Counted from the stretch's first letter, positions 21,801-29,119 are shown. The stretch is 29,767 bases of DNA from CAYXTC01 sp964479375 (GCA_964479375.1 CAYZKD010000007.1:1-29767), one strand, 5' to 3'. The notes: generated by a model from the letters alone, not told the origin. Made by a program: numbers and translations.

Positions 21801-23857
21801 CAAGCATCGCCCTGAAAATAACTCTGAAGGAATATTTTCTTCATTCTGGGAGAAAGTTCAAAAATAATTTGAGGGACTTTCCGTTCTTTCCCCTTCTTTA
21901 TTCTAAATATTTCTGTGATTATTCTTCTTACCAATTTTGAATGAATTCGCACCTCGATTAGATTTCGATTTTTTATCTCCCGAATTTTGCTTGGTGTTCC
22001 AAATATTTTTTTAGCTAATTTAGCTATGCGTTGTGCCTGCCTTTTTTCTTTTTTTAAGTCAAAACCCAGGCTTACTCCTCCATACTTTTTATTCTTTTCT
22101 GCCGAACCTTCAGCGCAGTACCAACCCAAAAACTCCATCAGATCTTCGGTAACAGGAAGATAATTGGCGATTTTAAATGCTGATCCGCTGAGACTTAATT
22201 CGCTTCGAGAAAGATCCAATTCATCTAGCTTTTCTTTGATATTTAATAAAGGAAAAACTAAAGCCCTATAAGAGGAACTATTACAGGGTCTAGTTTTTCT
22301 CTCCTTATATGCTTTATTATTTTTCAAAACATTTCTCAGGCAATAGCTTGCTGAAGGCAAACATTTGAGATTCTGCCGGGCGTTAGCGAGGCAGGTTCTT
22401 ATATAAATTCCTTTTCCCTTTTTTCTTTTCAAAAACTCTTCAGCCAATGAAATCTTTAAAACCTTGTTTCCTCCCCGAGGAAAGGTTTTGGGCATTATCA
22501 GGTGGTCACCGAGTTTTAAACTTCCCGCCTCAAAATTCTTGATTTCGCCGTCCCGCAAAATCAAAACCGAATGAGAAGGAGTAACCTTGACACTAAATCC
22601 GCCTTGAGATTCAATTTTTAAAAGACTATCTAGGGGGTGGCGGACTAAAAAGTTAACTTTTTGCCAGCTTATTTTTCCATCTTTCAGACCTAAAGACTTT
22701 ATATTCAAATCCTTCACGTCCAATACTTGACAATTATTTTCCCTAACATACATCGGCTTACTCTTTCTCATTAAATTATCAATATACTCTCCAATTTTTA
22801 CAAGCTTTATCTTTTCAGAGTTCTTAATCGGGCATAAACTATCACTATCTACACTAAAAGGTCTGCCTTTGGCATCCCCTTCCATAAGGCCTTCGTAAAA
22901 GGCCCTTATAAACATATTCATTTCATCCTGAAACTCTCCGTAAGTATCCTCCTGAAGTTTTCCCCCTATAATCACTGGCTGATCTGCCAGATAAGAAGGT
23001 GGCTTGATATCCAAACTAACATTCAAAAAAGGAGTCTGAAAACCGACTCTTGTGGGTATCATGCAGTTGTACAAAAACTCCTGCATGGCCTGCTTTACCT
23101 GCGGATAACTTAATCCGTCATAGCGGATATAGGGAGCCAAAAGAGTATCTAGGTTAGAAACGGCTTGGGCGCCTGCACTTTCTCCTTGAACGGTATAGAA
23201 AAAATTAACCAGTTGTCCCAGGGCAGTCTGGAAGTGTTTGGGTGGCCGAGACTCTATCTTGCCCGGAACCCCTCCGAATCCTCTCTTGAGAATATCGTAG
23301 AGATCCCATCCGCAACAGTAGGTGCTGATGCTATCCAGGTCGTGAAGGTGAAAATCCTCACCGACCGCCGCTTCCCTTATCTTTTCTGGATATATTTTAT
23401 TAAGCCAGTACTTTTTAGAAATATTAGAAATAGCATACTGATTAAGCCCCTGAAGGGAAAATGTCATATTGGCGTTTTCGTAAACCTGCCAGTCAAGTTC
23501 TTTCAGATACTTGTCAACTCTTTCTGTTGATTCATCAACCACTTTCCCTGCCTCTCTTATCCTTCTCCTCTGTTCCCTATAAAGAATATACGCTTTGGCT
23601 GTATCTACCAAGCCCTCTAGTATTAAAATTTCTTCTACGATGTCTTGAATCTGCTCTACGGTGGGAACCTCGTCTTTATTAAACCTTCTCTCCATAATAG
23701 CCACTACTCTTTCTGACACCTTCTTTGATTCCTTGCCGTCCCCCTGGCCAGTTACCGTCAAGGCTTTGAAAACAGCGTTCCTTATTTTCTCTCTGTCAAA
23801 TTCTACTATCTCGCCGCTTCTCTTTTGAACCTTTGTTATTGTTGGAAATTTTGGCAT
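18893..23857 (-). CDS. nrdD: Anaerobic ribonucleoside-triphosphate reductase with two inteins
   Basis: From the ATG at 23857 the precursor is 1654 residues; a TTG at 23884 would add nine. After removal of the two inteins about 717 residues remain, the usual NrdD size. The order is an ATP-cone allosteric domain (about 3-100), the ten-stranded barrel with HLHDLDSISTYCCGWDL, the reductase core, a Cys-rich zinc site (CPVHGYLSGEHFHCPKC) and the glycyl radical loop RVVGYIRPVSQWNYGKRKEF. The enzyme makes dNTPs anaerobically and needs NrdG. The first intein splits GDAKGRPF from TFPIPT, the second splits EYTGG from TVLHGFLGE; both are conserved core sites. Transcribed from a promoter next to a DnaA box. 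An oxygen-free lifestyle is implied because the radical is oxygen-labile. Confidence 0.96.
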   Translation of the reverse strand: MPKFPTITKVQKRSGEIVEFDREKIRNAVFKALTVTGQGDGKESKKVSERVVAIMERRFNKDEVPTVEQIQDIVEEILILEGLVDTAKAYILYREQRRRIREAGKVVDESTERVDKYLKELDWQVYENANMTFSLQGLNQYAISNISKKYWLNKIYPEKIREAAVGEDFHLHDLDSISTYCCGWDLYDILKRGFGGVPGKIESRPPKHFQTALGQLVNFFYTVQGESAGAQAVSNLDTLLAPYIRYDGLSYPQVKQAMQEFLYNCMIPTRVGFQTPFLNVSLDIKPPSYLADQPVIIGGKLQEDTYGEFQDEMNMFIRAFYEGLMEGDAKGRPFSVDSDSLCPIKNSEKIKLVKIGEYIDNLMRKSKPMYVRENNCQVLDVKDLNIKSLGLKDGKISWQKVNFLVRHPLDSLLKIESQGGFSVKVTPSHSVLILRDGEIKNFEAGSLKLGDHLIMPKTFPRGGNKVLKISLAEEFLKRKKGKGIYIRTCLANARQNLKCLPSASYCLRNVLKNNKAYKERKTRPCNSSSYRALVFPLLNIKEKLDELDLSRSELSLSGSAFKIANYLPVTEDLMEFLGWYCAEGSAEKNKKYGGVSLGFDLKKEKRQAQRIAKLAKKIFGTPSKIREIKNRNLIEVRIHSKLVRRIITEIFRIKKGKERKVPQIIFELSPRMKKIFLQSYFQGDAWITKDIIATSISRELIYGVSTLLKQLNVFHTLEEYTWKGRKRWRVSIWQNQKLEAKDSHSISKIPIKESGLEGIIEEVLKKEHYFYDSLGRKYKNSKNRIFQKFGVSRQSSASPEKAEKIIKYAKKLKIKIPPVFEEIRELSFLKVKKIKQVSSSNGMVYDFSTESENFVADQILVHNTFPIPTVSITKDFDWDNPALESMWEATAKYGVNYFSNFVNSDMNPEDARSMCCRLRLNNKELIMRGGGLFGSNPLTGSVGVVTINLPRIGYLSKTQKEFFQRLKNLMILAKESLEIKRKTLDDFIEKGLYPYSRHYLAAVKKMRGSYFGNHFSTIGLMGMNEALQNFLGEDMTTTKGRKFALEVMGFMRDELVDFQKETGNLYNLEATPAEGTSYRQAKIDKEKYPDIITAGTNEEPYYTNSSQLPVGYTDDLFEALKLQDEIQCEYTGGCIERGNRVLTDKGLIPIESIVKDFKKLRPIRALSYNSEKRRSEWDKIVKAVEIDVKKEDKIRIKGERGLNIVTSDWHPFFVLERFRPNPACPICKEKVKNINAFATHIRFNPECREKYKNFPKYKVVEKRADELKEGDYILQNEDNVYPKKETGLSGDLMWLVGFFIGDGHISKFIDNRGGNSLTKYKVRFHSENKEALEKARRIISKHFGAVCKVIKNDTRSEPLRELGVSKRDVWEFFLNYGFKADKKVYNIFIPGKVKEELSKDNVYSLLSGLIDSDGHIDKKQGDLEYYTVSSRLADDVLEMCSLAGIMVSKTKKKVRRKNEVDIYRLRVPCYQLKKIKDRLEVTGSYSKIKKEISSRRKRHLPVVRVKEVSKAKVKDDYFYDLMTEKNHNYAAGGDTLVFIHNTVLHGFLGEKINDPSMAKALVKKIAENFHLPYFTLTPTFSICPVHGYLSGEHFHCPKCTIKQPCEVYSRVVGYIRPVSQWNYGKRKEFEERKEFKTEQSPGEKKGSKGQKTLT
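19235..20458 (-). other. Intein 2 of NrdD (LAGLIDADG, with zinc-finger-like insert)
   Basis: 408 residues from Cys1 (CIERGNRVLT) to the terminal IHN, with Thr as the +1 residue, so all splicing residues are present. Block B is VTSDWHPFF. Two LAGLIDADG helices, WLVGFFIGDGHIS and LLSGLIDSDGHID, each with the catalytic acidic residue, indicate a possibly active homing endonuclease. Between block B and the endonuclease there is CPIC-x12-THI-x5-C, a C2HC/C2H2-like zinc-finger pattern not usual in inteins. Block F/G is DDYFYDLMTEKNHNYAAGGDTLVFIHN in part. After excision the exteins join as EYTGG-TVLHG, matching the usual NrdD sequence. Confidence 0.95.
21269..22855 (-). other. Intein 1 of NrdD (LAGLIDADG)
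   Basis: 529 residues from Ser1 (SVDSDSLCPI) to the terminal VHN, with Thr +1. Block B is KVTPSHSVLIL; block F/G includes GMVYDFSTESENFVADQI. The endonuclease region has LMEFLGWYCAEGSA and LQSYFQGDAWI. The first keeps an acidic residue (Glu), the second Asp, so activity is possible. Another feature is a long basic middle and a C-terminal region (about 410-500) that may bind DNA. Excision restores GRPF-TFPIPT, the expected NrdD text. The intein uses Ser rather than Cys as its first nucleophile, unlike intein 2, which argues for independent acquisition. Confidence 0.95.
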
Positions 23858-23902
23858 TTTTAGAAAAAAAAATAGAGTTACCAAATAAAATGAAATTATT
23901 TT

Positions 23903-23930
23903 ATTTTATCGCCCAGAAAAATCACGTCAA
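23903..23930 (-). promoter_or_regulatory. Promoter of nrdD-nrdG-comEC
   Basis: -35 TTGACG (23930-23925), 16 base spacer, -10 TAAAAT (23908-23903) on the minus strand; the predicted start near 23896 leaves a leader of about 38 bases to the ATG at 23857. Confidence 0.7.
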
Positions 23931-23941
23931 GCGACAAAAAG

Positions 23942-23950
23942 TGTGGATAA
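23942..23950 (-). promoter_or_regulatory. Perfect DnaA box upstream of the nrdD promoter
   Basis: TTATCCACA on the minus strand, an exact match to the classical DnaA box, 11 bases upstream of the -35 element. DnaA controls nrdAB in Escherichia coli, so a link between replication initiation and dNTP synthesis is plausible. A single 9-mer can occur by chance. No NrdR box pair was seen. Confidence 0.45.
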
Positions 23951-23979
23951 CTCTATTGTTATGGGTAAATATTCAAAAG

Positions 23980-24909
23980 TTAGAACCCTGTAGCAATGAC
24001 TGTTATCTTTATTTCACCTTTTTTAAGTTTTTCGTCTTTTATGGCGCCGAATATTATTTTAGCGCCCGGAGAGCTTTCTTTGGTGATAATCTCTGCCGCC
24101 TCATTGATTTCAGACAAACTTACATCTTTATCACCTGAAATGTTAAACAGAACCCCCTTGGCTCCTTTGCAGGAAAGATTAAGCAAAGGAGAATTAACGG
24201 CCTTTTTGGCAGCCTTTTTGGCCCTGTCTTCTCCCGTAGCCTTGCCTATCCCGAAAAGAGCAGACCCTGAATTCTTCATTACCGACTTAATGTCTGCAAA
24301 ATCAACATTAATTATGCCGGGAAGCATAACAAGGTCTGAAATGCCCTGAATAGCCTGACGCAGAACCTCATCGCAAACCCAGAAAGCATCATTAAGCGTG
24401 GTGCCAGGCTCTAGTATTGACAAGAGCCTGTCATTGGAAATAGTAATCAATGTATCAACGTTCCTTTTTAGAGAAGAAAGCGCCTCCTTGGCAATTTCCT
24501 TTCTCCACACTCCCTCAAAAGAGAAAGGAACAGTAACCACAGCCAAAGTTAAAGCGCCCGTTTTCTTAGCAATCCTGGCTACCACCGGAGCGGCTCCGCT
24601 CCCGCAACCGCCTCCTAAGCCGCAAGCTATAAAGATCATGTCGCCTCCCTGGAGAGCCTGCTCTATCTCTTCTTTTTGTTCTTCTGCTGAGATCTTGCCC
24701 ATTTCAGGATCCATACCCGTCCCCAGCCCCTTGGTGGCCTCCTTTCCAATTCTTATTTTCCTGTGGGCCCTTCCTTTTTTTAAGTCCTGAATATCAGCAT
24801 TGACAGAGATAAGCTCCACTCCCTTAATCTTGTGCTTCATCATGCGAGAGACAGCGTTAGTGCCAGAACCCCCCACTCCGATTACTTTTATCTTTGTATT
24901 GGAACTCAT
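23980..24909 (-). CDS. ftsZ: FtsZ cell-division GTPase lacking the C-terminal tail
   Basis: 309 residues. FtsZ polymerises into the division ring. The N-terminal IGVGGSGTNAVSRM, the T7 loop INVDFADIKSVM and the core C-terminal domain are present. The GTP-binding signature usually written GGGTGTG reads GGGCGSG (99-105), so both Thr positions are changed. The protein ends at the end of the folded core (EIKITVIATGF). The disordered linker and conserved C-terminal peptide, which normally bind FtsA and other ring partners, are missing although ftsA is the adjacent gene. The start overlaps the ftsA stop by 4 bases. Final gene of the lepB-to-ftsZ series. Confidence 0.95.
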   Translation of the reverse strand: MSSNTKIKVIGVGGSGTNAVSRMMKHKIKGVELISVNADIQDLKKGRAHRKIRIGKEATKGLGTGMDPEMGKISAEEQKEEIEQALQGGDMIFIACGLGGGCGSGAAPVVARIAKKTGALTLAVVTVPFSFEGVWRKEIAKEALSSLKRNVDTLITISNDRLLSILEPGTTLNDAFWVCDEVLRQAIQGISDLVMLPGIINVDFADIKSVMKNSGSALFGIGKATGEDRAKKAAKKAVNSPLLNLSCKGAKGVLFNISGDKDVSLSEINEAAEIITKESSPGAKIIFGAIKDEKLKKGEIKITVIATGF

Positions 24910-26114
24910 GGAATAAAATTCCCGAAGAAACTTTTTATCTTTTCTTTAACTCCACCCCTATTGCCCGTTTCTTTTTCTTCAAGATCGCAGGCCTCCATAG
25001 CCAAACCCCAAACAGTAGCAAGGGCAGGATCTGCAGGAAGATATCCATTTGCCCGAGGAGCTCCTATGCGACAAGGAAGATTTAAACTCTTTTTAGCAAA
25101 ATCTTTGATACCTGGAAGTTTGGCCCCCCCTCCGGTTAAGACCACTCCCGCAGGCAGGTCCCCCTGCTTCTGGACCTTTTTGATCTCTTTTCTGGCAAGA
25201 TCGAATATATCAGAAAGGCGGGCTTCCACGATTTCATCTAATTCCTTTTGGGAAAAAATAAGGGGCTCTTCCCCCTCCAAAGGAATTTTCCTTTCTTGCC
25301 TCTTCTTGCCTGCCTTGAGGCTGTATCCCGCAAAATCCAGCTTTATCTTTTCTGCAATATCAATATCCGTCTTAAAAGAAACGGCAATATCATTTGTTAT
25401 ATGCCTAGACCCCACAGGAAAAACTGCCAAATGTATCAAATTGCCCTCTTCGTAAACAGCCATATCCGTAGTAGCGGCTCCAACATCTAAAACAATAGCG
25501 CCCAGTTCTTTTTCTTTAAGGGTAAGCACGGCTCTGGCACTGGCCAGAGGATTGGGAATCAATTCCCCGATCTGAAGCCCAGATCTCAGAATGGCCTGTT
25601 TGGAATTATTTAAATAGGGAGAGAAACAGCAGATTGCCAAAACATTAGTTTCTAATTTTACTCCTTCCATCCCAACTACATCTTTCACTTTTTCTCCGTT
25701 GTCTACTATATATTCTTTGGGAAAGACCGCTACGATCTCTTTGTTTGAGGGCAGAGGAAACACCTTGGCTTCGTTTATCACTCTCTCTATATCCCCCTGG
25801 GAGATCTTATTGTTTGCCCGGGAAACAGAAACAGAGCTGTTGGCGCAGACACAGGAAAGATGCCCTCCCCCAAAACCTGCATAAACATCTCTTATTTTCT
25901 GTCCGGAATTATTTTCTACTCTCTCCATCAAAGATCGAATCGCTTCTGAGACCTTAACAGGATCTACCACTACACCACGAGTAAGTCCCAGAGGAAGAAT
26001 CTCTTCTCTCCCTAAAACCTCAAAAGAATCCTCTCTGGGATTTCGGGCAATGGACAGAACCTTAATGAGGCCTGTTCCTATATCTAAAGCATTAATAATT
26101 TGGCGCTTCGCCAT
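24906..26114 (-). CDS. ftsA: FtsA actin-like division protein
   Basis: 402 residues of the actin/Hsp70 ATPase fold: ALDIGTGLIKVLSI (phosphate 1), the SHS2 domain at about 80-160 (1C subdomain), VLDVGAATTDMAVYEEG (phosphate 2) and VVLTGGGAKLPGI (adenosine motif). The C-terminus GGVKEKIKSFFGNFIP is a short amphipathic helix, the membrane-targeting sequence. FtsA tethers FtsZ filaments to the inner face of the membrane. It starts 2 bases after ybeY and overlaps ftsZ by 4. Confidence 0.95.
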   Translation of the reverse strand: MAKRQIINALDIGTGLIKVLSIARNPREDSFEVLGREEILPLGLTRGVVVDPVKVSEAIRSLMERVENNSGQKIRDVYAGFGGGHLSCVCANSSVSVSRANNKISQGDIERVINEAKVFPLPSNKEIVAVFPKEYIVDNGEKVKDVVGMEGVKLETNVLAICCFSPYLNNSKQAILRSGLQIGELIPNPLASARAVLTLKEKELGAIVLDVGAATTDMAVYEEGNLIHLAVFPVGSRHITNDIAVSFKTDIDIAEKIKLDFAGYSLKAGKKRQERKIPLEGEEPLIFSQKELDEIVEARLSDIFDLARKEIKKVQKQGDLPAGVVLTGGGAKLPGIKDFAKKSLNLPCRIGAPRANGYLPADPALATVWGLAMEACDLEEKETGNRGGVKEKIKSFFGNFIP

Positions 26115-26116
26115 AG

Positions 26117-26536
26117 TTATAATATATCAAGATAAAATTTCTGTTTTTTAAAAAACTCCCCCTTGTCTTTCTCGTGGTCATATCCGAGAAGATGAAGTAT
26201 CCCATGGATCAACACCCGAGAAATCTCCTCCCTAACCCCTATATTAAGACTCTTAGCGTTTATTGCAACTTGGCCGAGGCAAATTACCATTTCCCCCAGT
26301 TCTTTCTCGCGCCCCGGAGGGAGCACAAAGCACTCATCGTTTTTAAAAGAAAGAACATCAGTGGGCCTGTTTTTTTTCCTATATTTCTTGTTTAATTCTT
26401 TAATCTTTTCCGAAGGAACAAAATCTATATTGACACTAAAACCTTTTTTCTTTTCCCTTTCCAGGATAAAGTTGGCTATTTTTCTAATCCTTTTTGGGGA
26501 AAGATCAAAATCTGTGAAGTTATTAACCCTTATCAT
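26117..26536 (-). CDS. ybeY: YbeY endoribonuclease (rRNA maturation factor)
   Basis: 139 residues, the normal length. The metal site HGILHLLGYDH (His111, His115 and His121) is complete, preceded by RPTDVLSF and LGEMVICLGQV. YbeY is a zinc-dependent endoribonuclease for 16S rRNA 3'-end maturation and ribosome quality control. The context of yqeY and rpsU upstream and ftsA downstream fits a translation/division cluster. Confidence 0.95.
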   Translation of the reverse strand: MIRVNNFTDFDLSPKRIRKIANFILEREKKKGFSVNIDFVPSEKIKELNKKYRKKNRPTDVLSFKNDECFVLPPGREKELGEMVICLGQVAINAKSLNIGVREEISRVLIHGILHLLGYDHEKDKGEFFKKQKFYLDIL

Positions 26537-26541
26537 GGGTT

Positions 26542-27030
26542 CTAGCCTGATAATTTGGCCCTCACTTTTTCGCTAACTGTCCCGCCTTCTGCTCTTCCCT
26601 CAACCTTGCCCATAACCTCTGACATTACCTTGCCCATATCTCTCATGCCAGAAGCGCCTGTCTTTTTTACGGCTTCTTCCACTATCTGGTCCAGCTCTTC
26701 ATCTGACAACTGTTCTGGTAAATATTTCTGTAAAATCTCCAGTTCCCTTTTTTCTTTCTCTGCCAGCTCTTCTCTTCCTCCTTTCTCATATTCTGACATC
26801 GCCTCCCTCCTTTTTTTGGCTTCAGAAGAAATGACTTTAATTATCTCGTTCTCTTCTAAAGAAACTCTTTCTAAATCCTGTTCTCCTTGCTGGGAAGATA
26901 TAAATCTTTTCTTTTTTTCTTCATCCAAAAGAGAGGCCAAGAGACCTCTCAACGTTAAAACAACTGCTTCTTGCTTGCTTTTAACAGCCTCTTGGAGATC
27001 CTTTTTGATCTTCTCTTTTAAGCCTAGCAT
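26542..27030 (-). CDS. yqeY: GatB/YqeY domain protein
   Basis: 162 residues. The N-terminal half (about 1-80) is helical with GLKEKIKKDLQEAVKSKQEAVVLTLRGLLASL. The C-terminal half carries the YqeY/GatB-tail motif LQKYLPEQLSDEELDQIVEEAVKKTGA followed by GKVMSEVMGKVEGRA. The domain is shared with the tRNA-binding tail of the amidotransferase GatB, but free YqeY has no proven reaction. Its ATG shares one base with the rpsU stop (TAATG), a translational coupling that is common for rpsU-yqeY pairs. Confidence 0.93.
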   Translation of the reverse strand: MLGLKEKIKKDLQEAVKSKQEAVVLTLRGLLASLLDEEKKKRFISSQQGEQDLERVSLEENEIIKVISSEAKKRREAMSEYEKGGREELAEKEKRELEILQKYLPEQLSDEELDQIVEEAVKKTGASGMRDMGKVMSEVMGKVEGRAEGGTVSEKVRAKLSG

Positions 27031-27248
27031 TATCTTAACTGGCCAAGTTTTCTCATCTTTTCGTACTGCGCGCTTTTTTCTTCTCTTCTCAGGGCAGACC
27101 TTTTTTTCATCTGCTCGCTCTTTTTTCTTTTGTAAAAACGATCTTTTCTGGCCTTAAGAAGAATGCCACTTTTCTTCATTCTTCTTCCAAAACGACGCAC
27201 TAGACTGTGGGAATTTTCCCTTTCTGATTTTTTAATTTCTAAAGGCAT
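27030..27248 (-). CDS. rpsU: Ribosomal protein S21
   Basis: 72 residues, strongly basic. NSHSLVRRFGRRMKKSGIL followed by KARKDRFYKRKKSEQMKKR is the S21 pattern. S21 sits on the 30S platform near the anti-Shine-Dalgarno end of 16S rRNA. Its start is 3 bases past the HIT stop. The presence of S21 with so few good Shine-Dalgarno sites in this window is worth noting but not unusual in this lineage. Confidence 0.93.
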   Translation of the reverse strand: MPLEIKKSERENSHSLVRRFGRRMKKSGILLKARKDRFYKRKKSEQMKKRSALRREEKSAQYEKMRKLGQLR

Positions 27249-27251
27249 AAA

Positions 27252-27581
27252 TTAAGCTACTTGTTTGGGGACTTCGCCTTCCCAGCCACCCAGAAGATGT
27301 AAATGGATGTGAGAAATTTCACCTGTCTCCCCTATATTAAAAACAAGTTTGCATGCTGAAAATATATTCTTCTTTTTGGCGACCTTTTTAGCTGCTACAA
27401 TGACTGGAAAAAGATCTCCTTCTTTAAGATCATCTTTCCATTCTATATGCTTTTTGGGAACGAAAAGAATGTGAACCGGAGCCGAAGGATTAATATCCTT
27501 AAAGCCCAAGACCTTTTCGTCCTCATAAACTATATCAGATGGCGTTTCTTTTTTTATAATCTGGCAAAAAAGACAATGCAT
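27252..27581 (-). CDS. HIT-family nucleotide hydrolase/transferase
   Basis: 109 residues: CLFCQIIKKETPSDIVYEDEKVLGF at the start and the histidine triad HIHLHLLGG (His91, 93 and 95), as in Hint/HinT purine-nucleoside phosphoramidases. Cys3 and Cys6 form an N-terminal CxxC as in many HIT proteins that bind zinc. The ATG at 27581 lies exactly at the end of the tandem repeat array, with GAAG 3-6 bases upstream supplied by the repeat itself. It is the first gene after the array and is followed closely by rpsU. Confidence 0.93.
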   Translation of the reverse strand: MHCLFCQIIKKETPSDIVYEDEKVLGFKDINPSAPVHILFVPKKHIEWKDDLKEGDLFPVIVAAKKVAKKKNIFSACKLVFNIGETGEISHIHLHLLGGWEGEVPKQVA

Positions 27582-27822
27582 TACTTCAAGACTATATAAT
27601 TATTCCTTAGCGAATCAAGGTTCTGAGCGAAGCTCAGGTTCTTACTTCAAGACTATATGCTTTACCTTAGCGAATCAAGGTTCTGAGCGAAGCTCAGGTT
27701 CTTACTTCAAGACTATATAATTATTCCTTAGCGAATCAAGGTTCTGAGCGAAGCTCAGGTTCTTACTTCAAGACTATATGCTTTACCTTAGCGAATCAAG
27801 GTTCTGAGCGAAGCTCAGGTTC
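27581..27822 (-). repeat. Four tandem 60/61 bp units in dimeric A-B-A-B order between hisS and HIT
   Basis: Units A (61 bp: 27581-27641 and 27702-27762) and B (60 bp: 27642-27701 and 27763-27822) alternate and differ only in a short variable part (TATAATTATTCC against TATGCTTTACC, plus strand). Each unit has a CTGAGC/GCTCAG hairpin with a 3-base loop and a CCTT/AAGG hairpin. On the minus strand each also has TTGATT and TATAGT at 16 (A) or 15 (B) base spacing, a promoter-like pair. The array starts at the hisS stop codon and ends at the HIT start codon. The 121 bp dimers look identical, so the last duplication was recent. Confidence 0.97.
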
Positions 27823-29118
27823 TTACTTTTTCTTTTTTAACTCTTTTTTTAATTTTTCTGAAACCTTGTCCAGTTTTACTATCTGCTGTTTTCCGTTCTC
27901 CATATCCTTAACCAGAACTGTCTCATCCAAGGCCTCTCTCTGCCCTATGATCAAAGTATATTTAGCTCCTATTCTGTCCGCCCGATTCAACTGTGCCCTA
28001 AGAGAATCCCTGCCCAGGGTTTCTTCTGTTTTAATATTTAATTTCCGGAATTCTTCCAAAATCTTGAGGGCTTTTCTTTTCGCCAAGTCCCCCAGTTGGG
28101 CAACAAAAACATCGGGGGGAGTCTGGCAAAGAGATCCTTTCCCCTGATCTTTCATTAAACTGACTATTCTTTCTATGCCCCCCGCCCAGCCGCAAGCCGG
28201 GGTATCTTTTCCTCCAAGCAATTTGACCAAGCCATCGTATCTGCCGCCTCCTCCCAAAGCCAATTTAGAAACCCCCTCCCCATCAGACTTTTTAGCATAA
28301 ATCTCAAAAACAGTCCTGGTATAATAGTCCAGGCCCCTAACCAAGTGAGGGTTAAGAGAATAAGGAATCTCCAACTCGTCCAGAAATTCCAAAGTTCTTT
28401 TAAGGTGATCTTTGCAATCATCACACAAATGGTCAAGGGTTTGGGGAGCTGAAGCAATAATGGGCTGGCATTTTTCTTCGTCGCAGTCCAAAATTCTCAA
28501 TACGTTTTCTTTCAACCTCTTTTTGCAATTTACACACAAAGAGGATTCCTTGCTTTTGAAATAATTAGATAAAAGTTTTTTGTAATAGGATCGGCATTGG
28601 CCATCCCCTATGCTGTTTACCTCAACAACCAGATCCCTCAAGCCCAACTGCCTCAAAATCTTGTAGAGAAGTTGAATTGTCTGTGCGTCTACGACAGGGC
28701 CCCCTTCGCCCAATACTTCAAATCCAAACTGCCAGAATTGACGAAATCTTCCTGCCTGAGGACGCTCATACCTAAAGCAAGGACCAAAATACCAGAGTTT
28801 AAGAGGCTGGGGCAGATTGTGCATGCCGTTTTCAATGTAAGATCTCGCTACCGAGGCTGTCCATTCGGGCCTCAAGACCAAAGAATCTCCTCCCCTGGTC
28901 TTCAAAGAAAACATCTCTTTTTTCACAATATCTGTGGCACCCCCTACTCCTCTGACGAAAAGATCTGCGTCTTCCAAGACTGGAGTATCAATTTTGCCAA
29001 AATTGTAAAAATCAGCCATTTTCTCAACCGCCCTGTGTATCTTTCGGAAATAAACCTGCTCTTGGGGCAATATGTCGCGCATTCCTGTTGGGCTTTGAAA
29101 CTTTGGCCTCCTTCCCAT
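27823..29118 (-). CDS. hisS: Histidyl-tRNA synthetase
   Basis: 431 residues from the ATG at 29118, one base after the lepB stop; a TTG at 29139 would add seven and overlap lepB. Class II signatures: FQSPTGMRDILP at the start, motif 2 GPCFRYERPQAGRFRQFWQFG, the histidine-specific LVRGLDYYTRTVFE and GGGGRYDGL, and motif 3 GWAGGIERIV. The C-terminal anticodon-binding domain runs from about 330. Four CxxC pairs (CVNC, CDEEKC, CDDC) lie in the insertion at about 190-265. They could bind zinc; this insert occurs in some other HisRS as I recall. The stop codon coincides with the first base of the repeat array. Confidence 0.96.
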   Translation of the reverse strand: MGRRPKFQSPTGMRDILPQEQVYFRKIHRAVEKMADFYNFGKIDTPVLEDADLFVRGVGGATDIVKKEMFSLKTRGGDSLVLRPEWTASVARSYIENGMHNLPQPLKLWYFGPCFRYERPQAGRFRQFWQFGFEVLGEGGPVVDAQTIQLLYKILRQLGLRDLVVEVNSIGDGQCRSYYKKLLSNYFKSKESSLCVNCKKRLKENVLRILDCDEEKCQPIIASAPQTLDHLCDDCKDHLKRTLEFLDELEIPYSLNPHLVRGLDYYTRTVFEIYAKKSDGEGVSKLALGGGGRYDGLVKLLGGKDTPACGWAGGIERIVSLMKDQGKGSLCQTPPDVFVAQLGDLAKRKALKILEEFRKLNIKTEETLGRDSLRAQLNRADRIGAKYTLIIGQREALDETVLVKDMENGKQQIVKLDKVSEKLKKELKKKK

Positions 29119-29119
29119 A

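Noticed and set aside
18893..23884. A single giant 1663-residue enzyme
   Set aside because: Two segments have complete intein ends and LAGLIDADG motifs and their removal restores normal NrdD sequence; the first nine residues from TTG are also unlikely.
27581..27822. CRISPR array
   Set aside because: Units are contiguous with no unique spacers, only four copies in A-B-A-B order, and no cas genes are nearby.
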